In this document: piece after piece, positions 55,504 to 64,000 of the stretch
Layout: each line of letters starts with the position of its first letter
Numbering within the stretch: the stretch's first letter is position 1
Source of the DNA: JBQTGK01 sp052400665
GTDB lineage: Bacteria; Bacteroidota; Bacteroidia; Bacteroidales; Marinifilaceae
Assembly (NCBI GenBank): GCA_052400665.1
Contig: JBQTGK010000008.1
DNA length: 64,000 nt
Strand: one strand, 5' to 3'
Notes under the pieces: model-generated
Told to the model about the DNA's origin: nothing
What the model saw: the letters and a program-made list of their open reading frames with translations, nothing else
The model's database searches: none
Program-made: the position numbers and the translations under genes

Positions 55504-55987
55504 TTAAATAAAACACTCTATAGCAATTTTTGAATTATTTTTTGATTGATAAAATAATTTTCCTGTCAATAATAATCCTATAAATACAAATATTGCAAAG
55601 GTCAGGCTACTAAAAGCTAACTGCATTCCTCCTGATAAATACTAAAAAATAATACATGAGTTCCCAGCCATGAGTTTAATGAAATAGCTCCTAAGTTTAA
55701 ACCAAGAACAGGCGTTATAAAAGGCAAAATTAAAGTATATACAATGCCTCCGAATGTTCCACCAAGAATACCGATAAATGCATCAACCGACCCCTGACCA
55801 AAGGAAATAGCCAATGTTCCCGGACAATAGCCTAAAATCGCCATCCCTGAACCAAAGATTAAACCACAAAAATACGGTCGACAATATTATAAAGTGCATT
55901 TATTAAAAGACCTAAAACAACAGAACCTGCATAAACCAATAGTAATTTTAATATCGCACTGTCTTTTAGAGAATATTTTGGATTCAT
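55504..55987 (-). pseudogene. YeeE/YedE-type (DUF6691-like) transporter with two frameshifts
   Basis: Three frames join into about 160 residues: from the ATG at 55987 MNPKYSLKDSAILKLLL and a membrane helix; after a shift, GLIFGSGMAILGYCPGTLA (with the Cys motif of this family), an FGQGSVDAFIGILGGTFGG helix and LGLNLGAIS; after a second shift, YLSGGMQLAFSSLTFAIFV, a final helix and a stop at 55504. The shifts fall at A-runs on the plus strand (5 A at 55868-55872, 6 A at 55644-55649), so they may be sequencing indels or a recent loss. The family moves thiosulfate or other sulfur/selenium anions. The usual partner half-gene is absent. Confidence 0.7.
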
Positions 55988-56083
55988 AGTTGTAAGCTAT
56001 TTATCTTTTTAGTCGACCTTAGGGTGTTTGATGAAAGGAAGGCGAATACCGTGCTGCGCTGCCAATGATAGTTTTTAACAAAG

Positions 56084-56165
56084 ACCCTGAAACGAGTTCA
56101 GGGTGACGTTCCCAGCACGTATTGCAGACACCACCATCTACGTTATGCTGAACTCGTTTCAGCAT
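56084..56165. repeat. Paired inverted hairpin repeat (REP-like element)
   Basis: Two hairpins face each other: ACCCTGAA/TTCAGGGT (56084-56104, loop ACGAG) and ATGCTGAA/TTCAGCAT (56145-56165, loop CTCGT). The shared 15-base core CTGAAACGAGTTCAG occurs in the first and its exact reverse complement in the second. The minus-strand translation contains RHPELVSGS, a string I recall from many spurious ORFs in Bacteroidota, pointing to a dispersed repeat. The rest of 55988-56362 shows no gene. Confidence 0.65.
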
Positions 56166-56362
56166 CTTTGTCCTGACCTCATTATGCACATTCAAAAAGG
56201 ATGAACCGACCATGTGAAATTTAATTATTCAATCTTTCACACAAGAGAATGAAATACGAAGTATTCATAAATCCCTTTGAATATATAAAATTCGTGAATA
56301 TTAAATTGCCTTGAGAGTTACATGCAACAAAAGAAAATTAGTAATGCATGAAACTAGTTTTA

Positions 56363-57739
56363 TTATTCTTCTCTTCCTCCACCCAAGGCCTGATACAAAT
56401 TGATGACCGATTGTACCTGATCGTACCAATCGTTTGTTGCAGATAATTGCGCATCCAGCAAATCTTCCTGAGCCGTTAGAACTTCCAAATAAGTTGAAGA
56501 TGCCAATTGAAATAACTCACGTGTGTAGAGCACCGAACGTTCGAGAGCCTCCAGTTGTTTGTTACGATTTTCTTGTTTCTGTATGGCGGTAGAATATTGA
56601 AATAGAGCGTTGCTCACTTCGCTGCCGGCATTCAAAAGGCTCTGTTTAAAATTAAGTAAGGCTTCCTCCTGTTCAGACTTCGCTATTTTTAAATTGGCCT
56701 TGTTTAATCCTTTGTTAAAAATTGGAGCCGTTAATGAGCCGATGGCACTGGATAAAAGTTTTCCAGGATTGGCAATGATTCCACCATTACTATTGGTCCA
56801 CTCTGTAGAAGCACTTATCGTAATATTGGGATAAAAAGCTGATCGTGCTACGTTGGTATTATAGAAAGCTGTAGCCAAGGCCATTTCGTACTGTTTTATA
56901 TCAGGACGATTCGCTAACATTTGTAAAGGAACACCAACCGATATCTGCTCTGGAAGCTTTAGGCTCTGCCACTCGCCCCGTTTTATGGTCTGAGGCGCTT
57001 GTCCTAAGGTGATGGAAAGTGCATTCTCTGTTTCACGTATCGACTGTTGTAAGTCGGAATAGGAGGTTTTTAGCTCGTAATAACTTGCTTCACTTTGTGT
57101 AATTGAAGCTTCATCGGTCATCCCTACTTCTTTTAAAGCTCGCATGCTTTCAATCCTGTCTTCCCAGCTTAAAATTGTTTTAGCGGTAATATCTAGTTGC
57201 TTATCTAGCATCAATAAGTAATAGTAACTATCTGCGATGCTGGCAATCAATTGTGTTTGTACGGCTTGTTTGTAAGCATGGCTTTGTTCCAAAGTTGTTT
57301 CAGCTCCTTTTTTTGCATTGCGTATACCACCAAATAGGGGAATCTGCCAGCTTGATGAAAGCCCTGAATTATATGTTTTTGATGTTGAGTCATCGTAGTC
57401 AGATAGTGTTCCCGTTGACGAAAAAGATAAATTGGGTGTATAAGCTAAACGAGCCGATGAAAGTGATGCTTCGGCTTGCTCTATGCGAAGCAATGCAGTT
57501 TGTAAATCTACATTGGCTTCCAGTCCTTGTTCAATAAGCACCTGTAATTGAGGATCGGTAAATAGTTCCCGCCATGGAAGATTCCCTAAATTCACACTAT
57601 CCTTTGGCATTACAGCATCAACCGAACTCGTGTCGCGATAGAGATTTTCTGTTGTGACTTCTGGTGTTTCGAAGGTTTTATATACCGAACAACTGCTTAG
57701 CAGTACTAGGCCGATAAAATATATGATTATCTTTTTCAT
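56363..57739 (-). CDS. RND-type efflux outer-membrane lipoprotein (TolC/OprM family)
   Basis: 458 residues, lipoprotein signal with Cys17 (LLSSC). The typical NodT/OprM layout: PKDSVNLGNLPWRELFTDP-like N-terminal box (in part: LGNLPWRELFTDPQL), two repeats of long coiled helices, and LANRPDIKQYEMAL in the middle. It forms the trimeric outer-membrane duct of the tripartite pump encoded upstream. Last gene of the operon, 108 bases after the RND gene. Confidence 0.92.
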   Translation of the reverse strand: MKKIIIYFIGLVLLSSCSVYKTFETPEVTTENLYRDTSSVDAVMPKDSVNLGNLPWRELFTDPQLQVLIEQGLEANVDLQTALLRIEQAEASLSSARLAYTPNLSFSSTGTLSDYDDSTSKTYNSGLSSSWQIPLFGGIRNAKKGAETTLEQSHAYKQAVQTQLIASIADSYYYLLMLDKQLDITAKTILSWEDRIESMRALKEVGMTDEASITQSEASYYELKTSYSDLQQSIRETENALSITLGQAPQTIKRGEWQSLKLPEQISVGVPLQMLANRPDIKQYEMALATAFYNTNVARSAFYPNITISASTEWTNSNGGIIANPGKLLSSAIGSLTAPIFNKGLNKANLKIAKSEQEEALLNFKQSLLNAGSEVSNALFQYSTAIQKQENRNKQLEALERSVLYTRELFQLASSTYLEVLTAQEDLLDAQLSATNDWYDQVQSVINLYQALGGGREE

Positions 57740-57847
57740 CTTATTTAAGATTATTTGTTTTCTAAGATATAAGATGAAACTCGCATGATATTAATTAGTC
57801 GCATTTGTGTGAAGAATTCCCTCATGCTCGTTTCATCTTTTGTTTTC

Positions 57848-60800
57848 TTATTGTGTGATACTTGCGTTTTCGCTGGCTGTTTGGGCAAAATCCTCAGTCA
57901 TGGGTTTAAATTTTTCCTGAACTTTTTGGAAGATGACAAACAAAGCAGGTGTAATAAATATCTGGCAGATCATACCCACAAGCATACCTCCAATAACACC
58001 TGTACCTAAAGAGCTATTACCATTAGCGCCAACTCCACTTGCAAACATCATGGGCATTAAACCAACAATCAGCGTAAGCGAAGTCATCATAATAGGTCGA
58101 AGACGTGCTGCAGCGGCTTCAATAGCGGCTTGCATAATCGATAATCCTTGTTGACGGCGTTCTACGGCATATTCCACAATTAGAATGGAGTTTTTAGCAA
58201 TCAACCCAATCAGCATAATGAGTGCTACTTGCAGATAAATGTTATTATTGACACCCATTATATTGGCAAACAGTAAACTTCCTGCTAGTCCCATTGGAAT
58301 GGAAAGTATAATGATGATAGGAAGTATATAACTCTCGTATTGCATACTCAACAAGAGGTAGATAAACAGAAATACGATACCTAAAACAATCGCTGTTGTA
58401 TTGGCACCCGTGTTATTTTCTTCACGTGTCATTCCTGCGAATTCATAGCTATAACCGGTAGGTAACTCTTTCGCTAATTCTTTAATGGCATTAATGGCTT
58501 CTCCAGAGCTGTAGCCATCGGCAGGCGAACCTGTAACAGCGATAGAGGTATACATATTAAAACGACTAATGTTATCAGGTCCATATGTTTTACGAAGCGT
58601 TACAAATTGTGATATGGGCGCCATTTCTGTTCCATTACGCACCATTATCTTATTCAGACTTTCGGTATTGGTACGATAGTCTGGACTTGCCTGAATCATC
58701 ACACGGTACAGTTTACCAAAGCGATTGAAATTAGAGGCGTAAAGTCCACCATAATAACCTTCCAATGTAGATAAAATGACACCAGGACTGATTCCTGCGA
58801 TTTTACATTTCTCCACATCCACATCGACCCTGTATTGTGGTGTAGTTGCACTAAAAGAAGTACGTGCACTTGCTATTTCAGGAAGTTGATTAAGTTTCTG
58901 TATAAAATCCGTAGCGACTGTTTCGAAATCATTTAAATCACCACCTGTTTTATCCTGCAACTTCAATTCAAAGCCATTGGTTACACCATATCCTGCTACC
59001 ATAGGAGGTGCTAAATAGATCATGTTCCCATTTTTAACGACTTTGGATGTCTCTCTATATAACTGAGCAATAACCTCATCTACACTTTCTCCATCACCTC
59101 GTAAGTCCCAATCTTTAAGTTTACAAATTAGATTTCCATAGGCATTACCGGAACCATCAAGAAGGCTATAACCATTACTTATGGAATACGATTTGATAGC
59201 AGGAATGCCTTGTACTATATCGGATATCTTTTCCATTTCTTTGGAAGTCTCTTCCAATGACGTTCCCACAGGCATAGCAAGAGCACCAAAAATAGTTCCC
59301 TGATCTTCGTTGGGAATTAAGCCCGTTGGAGTGATACGCAATAAAAACACAAAAGCAATGATTATGATGCCAACAAGCGATCCACTCATCAGTTTATGAG
59401 CCGTAAAAAAGCTTACTCCCTTTTTATATTTGTTAGTTAAACGTTTAAAATTATCGTTAAAAGAGGTGTGAAAGCGTTGAGCAAAAGTCTTCTTCTTTTC
59501 GCCATCATTATCCTTCGGTTTTAGCAGTAATGCACACAAGGCCGGACTTAAGGTTAGTGCATTTATTCCTGATATACCAATTGCGAAAGCCATGGTTAAT
59601 CCCATTTGTTTAAAAAAGATACCAGAAGTTCCTCCTGTAAAGCTAACGGGGATGAAAATAGCCATCATCACTAAAGTAGATGAAATAATAGCACTGGATA
59701 TCTCACCCATGGCATCAATAGAAGCCTGACGCGCAGAGGTGTAGCCGGCATCTATTTTAGCTTGAACAGCCTCTACCACAATAATGGCATCATCCACCAC
59801 CGTACCAATGGCAAGCACCATAGCACATAAAGTAAGTAAGTTCACACTAAAGCCGAATATCCACATGAGGAAAAACGACCCCACTAAGGCAACCGGAATA
59901 GCAATAGTAGGAATAAGTGTGGAACGGGTATTTTGCAGGAAGATATAAGTAACCAGGATAACCAATAGAAAAGCTTCGAGCAATGTTTTTACCACTTCCC
60001 AAATGGAAGCATATAAAAAATCGTTGGTATTCATCATGATAGCGTACTTTACGCCCTCAGGAAAATCCGCTTCTGCCTCTTCTAAGAAATTTTCAATACT
60101 ATTGTTAATATCCATCGCATTGGAACCCGATGTTTGGAAAACCATACCAGTGACACCATTATGACCGTTTATACTAGACGTAATCGTATTTGACAGACGT
60201 CCCAATTCTATGTTGGCAACATCTTTTAGATGGAGTACCTCCCCATCTTTGGTAGCCGAAATAACAATATTTTCGAATTCTTCTTCACTTTGTAATCGAC
60301 CTTTGTACTTTAACACATATTGAAATGATTGATTGCCCTGCTCTCCCAATTGTCCGGGAGCAGCTTCAATATTTTGTTCGTCTAGCGCTGTGGTTATGTC
60401 GCTGGGCATAAGGTGGTATTGTGCCATTACGTCGGGCTTCAACCAAATTCGCATGGAATAGTTTGATCCTGTAATAAAGACATCACTAACACCACTAATT
60501 CGTTTGATTTGTGGAATTAAATTGATATCGGCATAGTTCTCCAAAAATGAATAATCATATTGATCATTTTCGCTATAAAGCCCCCAGGTCATCAAGATAC
60601 TCGATTGACGTTTGCTGGTAGTCACCCCAATTTTGGTGACTTCAGAAGGGAGTGACCCTTCAGCTTTGCTGACTTTATTTTGCACATTGATAGCAGCCAT
60701 ATCCGGATCGGTGCCCATCTCAAAATAAACCAATATCGTGGCAGTTCCTGTATTGGTTGCCGTAGAGGTCATATAGGTCATATCCTCTACACCGTTGATT

Positions 60801-61006
60801 TCTTCCTCTAAAGGCGCAACCACACTATTGAGCACCGTTGGTGCATTAGCACCGGTATAAGTGGCCTCTACCTGAACAGTAGGTGGCGCTATGCTCGGGT
60901 ATTGTGTGGTAGGTAGAGAAACTAAACCCAGCACCCCTAAAATGATAATGAAAATAGATATGGCTGAGGATAGAACCGGTCGTGTTATAAATTTATCAAA
61001 CTTCAT
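57848..61006 (-). CDS. RND multidrug efflux transporter (HAE1 family)
   Basis: 1052 residues, 12 membrane spans in two pseudo-repeats with large periplasmic loops. Start FDKFITRPVLSSAISIFI; the proton-relay pair is in GTVVDDAIIVVEAV; PSIAPPTVQVEATY and the AcrB-like GLIAKNSILIVEYA and RLRPIMMTSL follow. It exports hydrophobic or amphiphilic compounds with proton influx. It starts 3 bases after the stop of the adaptor gene. The substrate cannot be told from sequence. Confidence 0.94.
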   Translation of the reverse strand: MKFDKFITRPVLSSAISIFIIILGVLGLVSLPTTQYPSIAPPTVQVEATYTGANAPTVLNSVVAPLEEEINGVEDMTYMTSTATNTGTATILVYFEMGTDPDMAAINVQNKVSKAEGSLPSEVTKIGVTTSKRQSSILMTWGLYSENDQYDYSFLENYADINLIPQIKRISGVSDVFITGSNYSMRIWLKPDVMAQYHLMPSDITTALDEQNIEAAPGQLGEQGNQSFQYVLKYKGRLQSEEEFENIVISATKDGEVLHLKDVANIELGRLSNTITSSINGHNGVTGMVFQTSGSNAMDINNSIENFLEEAEADFPEGVKYAIMMNTNDFLYASIWEVVKTLLEAFLLVILVTYIFLQNTRSTLIPTIAIPVALVGSFFLMWIFGFSVNLLTLCAMVLAIGTVVDDAIIVVEAVQAKIDAGYTSARQASIDAMGEISSAIISSTLVMMAIFIPVSFTGGTSGIFFKQMGLTMAFAIGISGINALTLSPALCALLLKPKDNDGEKKKTFAQRFHTSFNDNFKRLTNKYKKGVSFFTAHKLMSGSLVGIIIIAFVFLLRITPTGLIPNEDQGTIFGALAMPVGTSLEETSKEMEKISDIVQGIPAIKSYSISNGYSLLDGSGNAYGNLICKLKDWDLRGDGESVDEVIAQLYRETSKVVKNGNMIYLAPPMVAGYGVTNGFELKLQDKTGGDLNDFETVATDFIQKLNQLPEIASARTSFSATTPQYRVDVDVEKCKIAGISPGVILSTLEGYYGGLYASNFNRFGKLYRVMIQASPDYRTNTESLNKIMVRNGTEMAPISQFVTLRKTYGPDNISRFNMYTSIAVTGSPADGYSSGEAINAIKELAKELPTGYSYEFAGMTREENNTGANTTAIVLGIVFLFIYLLLSMQYESYILPIIIILSIPMGLAGSLLFANIMGVNNNIYLQVALIMLIGLIAKNSILIVEYAVERRQQGLSIMQAAIEAAAARLRPIMMTSLTLIVGLMPMMFASGVGANGNSSLGTGVIGGMLVGMICQIFITPALFVIFQKVQEKFKPMTEDFAQTASENASITQ

Positions 61007-61009
61007 GAT

Positions 61010-62140
61010 CTATAAGGTATTTGATTTGATTTTAATAATGGTACCATCACGTAAGGAAGTGATTCCTTCAATGACGATTTTATCTCCTGCTGATAATCCT
61101 TTTGTTACAGCATATTGACTGCCGTTGTCTAGTGGATAGATTTCAATTTCTGTACTTGACACTATTGAGTTTTCATCTACGGTGTACACAAATTTTTTGT
61201 CTTGAATCTCGTAAGTGGCACTTTGTGGTATTAACAAACAGTTTTCAAGAGAATAAGGCAGAATAACAGAAGCTGTACCCCCGCTACGTAAAATTCCATC
61301 TTCGTTGGGAAAGGCTGCACGAATACTGGCAGCACCTGTCGATTCATCAATGGTACCACTAATGGTTTCAATAGTTCCTGGATATCTATAAATATCATCA
61401 TTGCTCATCTTCAATTGCACTTCCGGCAGATTTTTGATGATGCCTGTTGTTAAATGATTCTCTTTAGCGAGGGCAAGAATTTTTTTCTCGGTAAGAGAAA
61501 AGTTGGCATATATGGTGGTAAATTCCGAAACCGTAGTGATCGCATCAGTCATGGTAGGACTGACCAAAGCTCCAACACGAGATGATATTTTACCGATGAT
61601 ACCATCAGTAGGACTCGTTATACGAGTGTAGGATAAATCTTTTTGAGCACTCACTAATTCCGCCTTTGCTAAAGCGAGTTGAGCATTACAACTACCCAAT
61701 TCGTTTTCTGAAAGTTGTAGTTCATAAGCGCTTATAATTTTTCTCTCTGCTAAGGATTTTTTATTTTTAGCGGTTAGTCTAGCTGTTGCAACATCAGCTT
61801 CAGCAACAGCAACATTGGCTTTTGCTACATTTACAGCCTCTTGATATTGCACCTGATCGATCTGAAACAAGACCTGACCTTTTTTTACGATTGCTCCTTC
61901 ATCTACATTTACTTTAGTGATAAAGCCCGTTATTTGCGGGTGTATATCAATGTCTTGTTTCCCTTTTAGGGTGGCCGAATAGGATTCGTAGAACTTCTCT
62001 GTACTTGGCTTAACTTCCATTACAGATAGTTCAGGAGTCTGCTGCTTTCTATTATTTTTCTTTTGGTTGCAAGAAGCGAGTAGTACTATGCCTAAACATA
62101 GCAAGATGATGCCTTTTAATTTCCTAATTTGAATATTCAT
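61010..62140 (-). CDS. RND efflux periplasmic adaptor (membrane fusion protein)
   Basis: 376 residues from the ATG at 62140, which begins a lipoprotein signal with Cys24 (LLASC); a longer frame to 62170 is unlikely. Lipoyl-type halves (PQITGFITKVNVDEGAIVKKG, in part, and TSPTDGIIGKISSRVGALV, in part) flank a coiled-coil hairpin (about 90-160, Ala/Lys/Glu-rich), followed by a beta-barrel and a membrane-proximal domain (DGSQYAVTKGLSAGDKIVIEG, in part). It links the RND pump and the outer-membrane duct. First gene of the operon and divergent from an AraC regulator. Confidence 0.92.
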   Translation of the reverse strand: MNIQIRKLKGIILLCLGIVLLASCNQKKNNRKQQTPELSVMEVKPSTEKFYESYSATLKGKQDIDIHPQITGFITKVNVDEGAIVKKGQVLFQIDQVQYQEAVNVAKANVAVAEADVATARLTAKNKKSLAERKIISAYELQLSENELGSCNAQLALAKAELVSAQKDLSYTRITSPTDGIIGKISSRVGALVSPTMTDAITTVSEFTTIYANFSLTEKKILALAKENHLTTGIIKNLPEVQLKMSNDDIYRYPGTIETISGTIDESTGAASIRAAFPNEDGILRSGGTASVILPYSLENCLLIPQSATYEIQDKKFVYTVDENSIVSSTEIEIYPLDNGSQYAVTKGLSAGDKIVIEGITSLRDGTIIKIKSNTL

Positions 62141-62206
62141 ATCTTTTATTTTATCAATCCATATAACCAAGCTCGATATAGCATGGCTGCTTCAATTTGT
62201 TGGAAG

Positions 62207-62214
62207 CAAAAATA
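62207..62214 (-). promoter_or_regulatory. Candidate -7 element of the efflux operon
   Basis: Minus strand TATTTTTG (TAnnTTTG), about 67 bases upstream of the adaptor ATG; no clear TTTG at -33. Confidence 0.35.
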
Positions 62215-62281
62215 GTATGCTTAAATAGTTAATTATGAATTGTAATTTGGGTAAAACGGATTACTATTTAGGTTTTTGTCT

Positions 62282-62289
62282 TATCTTTG
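62282..62289 (+). promoter_or_regulatory. Candidate -7 element of the AraC gene at 62308
   Basis: TATCTTTG matches TAnnTTTG, 18 bases before the ATG at 62308; it overlaps an upstream in-frame TTG (62287), which argues against that TTG as a start. Confidence 0.4.
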
Positions 62290-62307
62290 AAAAAAAATGA
62301 GAAGAAT

Positions 62308-63213
62308 ATGAAGATATACGACAACATAAAGGGCTACTTTTTAAATAAGGACAACGGATGTAACGATTATTCGAATCGCTTTTATATTCGATCAATAAAA
62401 GAAGATAGCAGTATAGGTCTCAAACCTGATGACATCTATTTAGAACCTCACAAAAGAGACTTTTTTGAAATCGTTATTTTGATTAGAGGTAGTGTTCCTG
62501 TTAAAATTGGAGAGCAAACGCTTAAGAAAACCAATAATACTTTGGCTATCGTTTCACCTTTTCAGACGATTAACTATAGTCGACTAGCAAAAGAAAATAC
62601 GGATCATGGTTATATCATTAATTTTAAAGCCTCTTTGTTTGAAAATTTAAATAATTCGTATGATGTGCAAAATGAATTTCCATTTTTCAAACTCCACTCT
62701 TTGCCCATATATCAATTAGGCGACGAGGATTTCTCAGGATTAGAACCCCTGGCAATGGAGATATTTGAAGAGTCGCGAGAAGACAGGATGAATAGCTTTC
62801 ATATTATAACACATCTTCTACTTATTTTGCTTTATAAAATAAAGCGAATAACGCATAACAACCAGGGCATTGTTAGTATGAATCGTAATGATACTATTCT
62901 AGCTAAATTTGAACAGAAAATTCTTTCAAACAATAATACATTTTTATCTGTAAAAGAATATGCTTCGATGATGAATATTAGTGCCATTTATCTTTCGGAG
63001 TGTGTAAAAAAAGCGACAGGTAGAAGTGCGCAAAAAATAATTATCGATTATAAAATTTTGTCGGCCAAAGTATTGTTGCACCAGAAGAATAAAACGATAA
63101 CAGAAATAGCTGATATTTTAGGTTTTAATGAAGCGGCTAATTTTAATCAGTTTTTCAAGCGCAATACAGGAATGACAGCTACACAGTTTCGTAAGAAACA
63201 AAAAGTTGAATAG
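62308..63213 (+). CDS. AraC-family transcriptional regulator
   Basis: 301 residues from the ATG at 62308. N-terminal cupin-like domain (about 25-160: EPHKRDFFEIVILIRGSVPV, in part) and a C-terminal AraC helix-turn-helix (about 205-300) with LSVKEYASMMNISAIYLSE (in part) and ITEIADILGFNEAANFNQFFK (in part). This subfamily often controls adjacent transporter genes. It is divergent from the efflux operon with 167 bases between the starts, so it is a likely regulator of that pump, with an unknown inducer. Confidence 0.9.
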   Translation: MKIYDNIKGYFLNKDNGCNDYSNRFYIRSIKEDSSIGLKPDDIYLEPHKRDFFEIVILIRGSVPVKIGEQTLKKTNNTLAIVSPFQTINYSRLAKENTDHGYIINFKASLFENLNNSYDVQNEFPFFKLHSLPIYQLGDEDFSGLEPLAMEIFEESREDRMNSFHIITHLLLILLYKIKRITHNNQGIVSMNRNDTILAKFEQKILSNNNTFLSVKEYASMMNISAIYLSECVKKATGRSAQKIIIDYKILSAKVLLHQKNKTITEIADILGFNEAANFNQFFKRNTGMTATQFRKKQKVE

Positions 63214-63269
63214 TAGCGGTTTGTCTTTTGCTGTTGAAAGGAATGAGGATAACATCTATACAGTTGATA

Positions 63270-63914
63270 TTAAATTGAGCTTTTGTAGTATCTCTGTTCC
63301 AGATAATTCAGGATAAGTTGAACGGACTTATCAATACCTATTTTGCCCGTATCTATTGAAAGGTCATAATTCAGGGCACTTATCCATTCTTTGCCGGTGA
63401 ATCTTTTACAATAGGCAGCCCTTTCCCTGTCTTTTTCATCCAGCATTTTAGCAGTTGTATCTTCTTGAATTTTATACAGCTTACTCACTCTTTGGATGCG
63501 ATTATCGCGCCCACTATGGAAAAATATTTTAACATGGTTCGAATAGTTCCGAAAGATATGAAATCCACATCGTCCGATAATAACTGCAGAAACTTGCTCT
63601 GCAATATGCTCAATTATTTTTTGCTCGGTTTCAAACAATTCTCTGCTTGTAGGAGGCAGCACAATTTGCGAAGGAATATAAGCACCAGGAGCCATCTTTA
63701 TGTTTTCTAAAAAGTAGTCCCATAATGAGGGCAACTTTTCATCACGCGAGGCTAAATCTCCGGCGGAGATTGAAAATTGAGTCGCAGCTTTGTCAATAAT
63801 TTCACGATCAGCATAAATAATGTTCAGCTTTTTAGATAGCGCTTGTCCAATCATTCGCCCTCCGCTGCCAAACTGACGGCTGATTGTTATAAGCAATGGC
63901 TTTGTTTGTTTCAT
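63270..63914 (-). CDS. Cytidylate-kinase-like family protein
   Basis: 214 residues from the ATG at 63914, chosen because AGGAGG lies 8 bases ahead of it; the frame continues to an ATG at 63941. P-loop ISRQFGSGGRMIGQ, then an adenylate/cytidylate-kinase-like body with ADREIIDKA, VIIGRCGFHIF and DEKDRERAAYCKRF (LID-like, Arg-rich). Proteins of this family are predicted nucleotide kinases found in many anaerobes; the natural substrate is not established. No link to the upstream AraC gene is evident; the two are convergent with 56 bases between the stops. Confidence 0.85.
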   Translation of the reverse strand: MKQTKPLLITISRQFGSGGRMIGQALSKKLNIIYADREIIDKAATQFSISAGDLASRDEKLPSLWDYFLENIKMAPGAYIPSQIVLPPTSRELFETEQKIIEHIAEQVSAVIIGRCGFHIFRNYSNHVKIFFHSGRDNRIQRVSKLYKIQEDTTAKMLDEKDRERAAYCKRFTGKEWISALNYDLSIDTGKIGIDKSVQLILNYLEQRYYKSSI

Positions 63915-63922
63915 TGTCGGTT

Positions 63923-63928
63923 CCTCCT
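63923..63928 (-). promoter_or_regulatory. Shine-Dalgarno that sets the start of the cytidylate-kinase-like gene
   Basis: AGGAGG on the minus strand, 8 bases before the ATG at 63914. Such a strong site is uncommon in Bacteroidota, where most starts in this window have only A-rich leaders. Confidence 0.6.
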
Positions 63929-64000
63929 GTTTTTCGTTCATTTAGTGTTCAATTTGTGTTAATTTTCGAATGCTGTTCTTTGTCGCCGTTTGATAAAAAA

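Noticed and set aside
56019..56213. Minus-strand frame of 64 codons
   Set aside because: It is the translation of the inverted hairpin repeat (RHPELVSGS string), not a gene.
1..64000. CRISPR arrays, tRNA or rRNA genes, transposases, phage genes
   Set aside because: I looked in all gaps over 100 bases and saw no direct-repeat arrays, cloverleaf-like segments or such proteins.

Overview
The window comes from a low-GC member of the phylum Bacteroidota. Evidence: two SusC/SusD glycan-uptake loci, a one-protein hybrid two-component regulator (HTCS), many lipoproteins with a Cys right after the signal segment, start sites without Shine-Dalgarno sequences, and several copies of the Bacteroidota -7 promoter element TAnnTTTG. 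The gene mix (plant/algal hemicellulose loci, mevalonate pathway, selenium genes) would fit a marine or sediment member of the Marinilabiliales, but the genus is inference only.

Layout. 1-917: 3' end of selD and a short yedF (selenium metabolism). 1220-4885: an OprC/NosA-like TonB-dependent receptor carrying a complete CxxxM...HxM copper-site signature, tail to tail with a 5'-nucleotidase-like protein whose metal-binding residues are largely replaced. 5197-7207: a receiver-domain remnant and two membrane proteins of unknown role. 7438-23781 (minus strand): a polysaccharide utilization locus (PUL) that looks built for a beta-mannan: SusC, SusD, an internally duplicated surface glycan-binding lipoprotein, two paralogous clan-A hydrolases of unassigned family, a GH130 phosphorylase/mannosidase, a sodium:sugar symporter, a CE6-like acetylesterase, a decayed second esterase, an SGNH hydrolase and a GH5 mannanase. 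24051-29014 (plus): an AraC regulator and an HTCS. 29139-30218: a lone clan-A-like lipoprotein. 30444-44259 (minus): a xylan PUL with the SusC-SusD-lipoprotein-GH10 core known from xylan-degrading Bacteroidota, then GH3, a GPH-type symporter, a second GH10 and an intracellular GH43.

44578-44841 is a remnant of an ABC transporter ATPase. 45190-51771 (plus) is an acyl-CoA dehydrogenase followed by the mevalonate pathway from HMG-CoA reductase onward, with a type II IPP isomerase and a GYDIA-family GHMP kinase that may fill the phosphomevalonate kinase step. 51907-55183 (minus) is a ferrous iron locus with FeoB split into a G-protein gene and a membrane gene, preceded by a membrane-anchored DtxR-FeoA-FeoA fusion. 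55375-56165 holds debris: a frameshifted YeeE/YedE-type transporter and an interspersed inverted repeat. 56363-62140 (minus) is an RND efflux operon, divergent from an AraC regulator (62308-63213). A cytidylate-kinase-like protein ends the window.

How it works together: the mannan and xylan loci each provide outer-membrane binding and import, surface or periplasmic endo-hydrolases, deacetylases and inner-membrane uptake. The two sensors lie between them; AraC abuts the mannan SusC divergently and the HTCS points toward the xylan side. I saw no tRNA, rRNA, CRISPR array or transposase. The most unusual items are the copper-receptor/degenerate-nucleotidase pair, the tandem-duplicated glycan-binding protein with two unassigned hydrolases, the iron-locus architecture and several decayed genes invisible to simple ORF calling.
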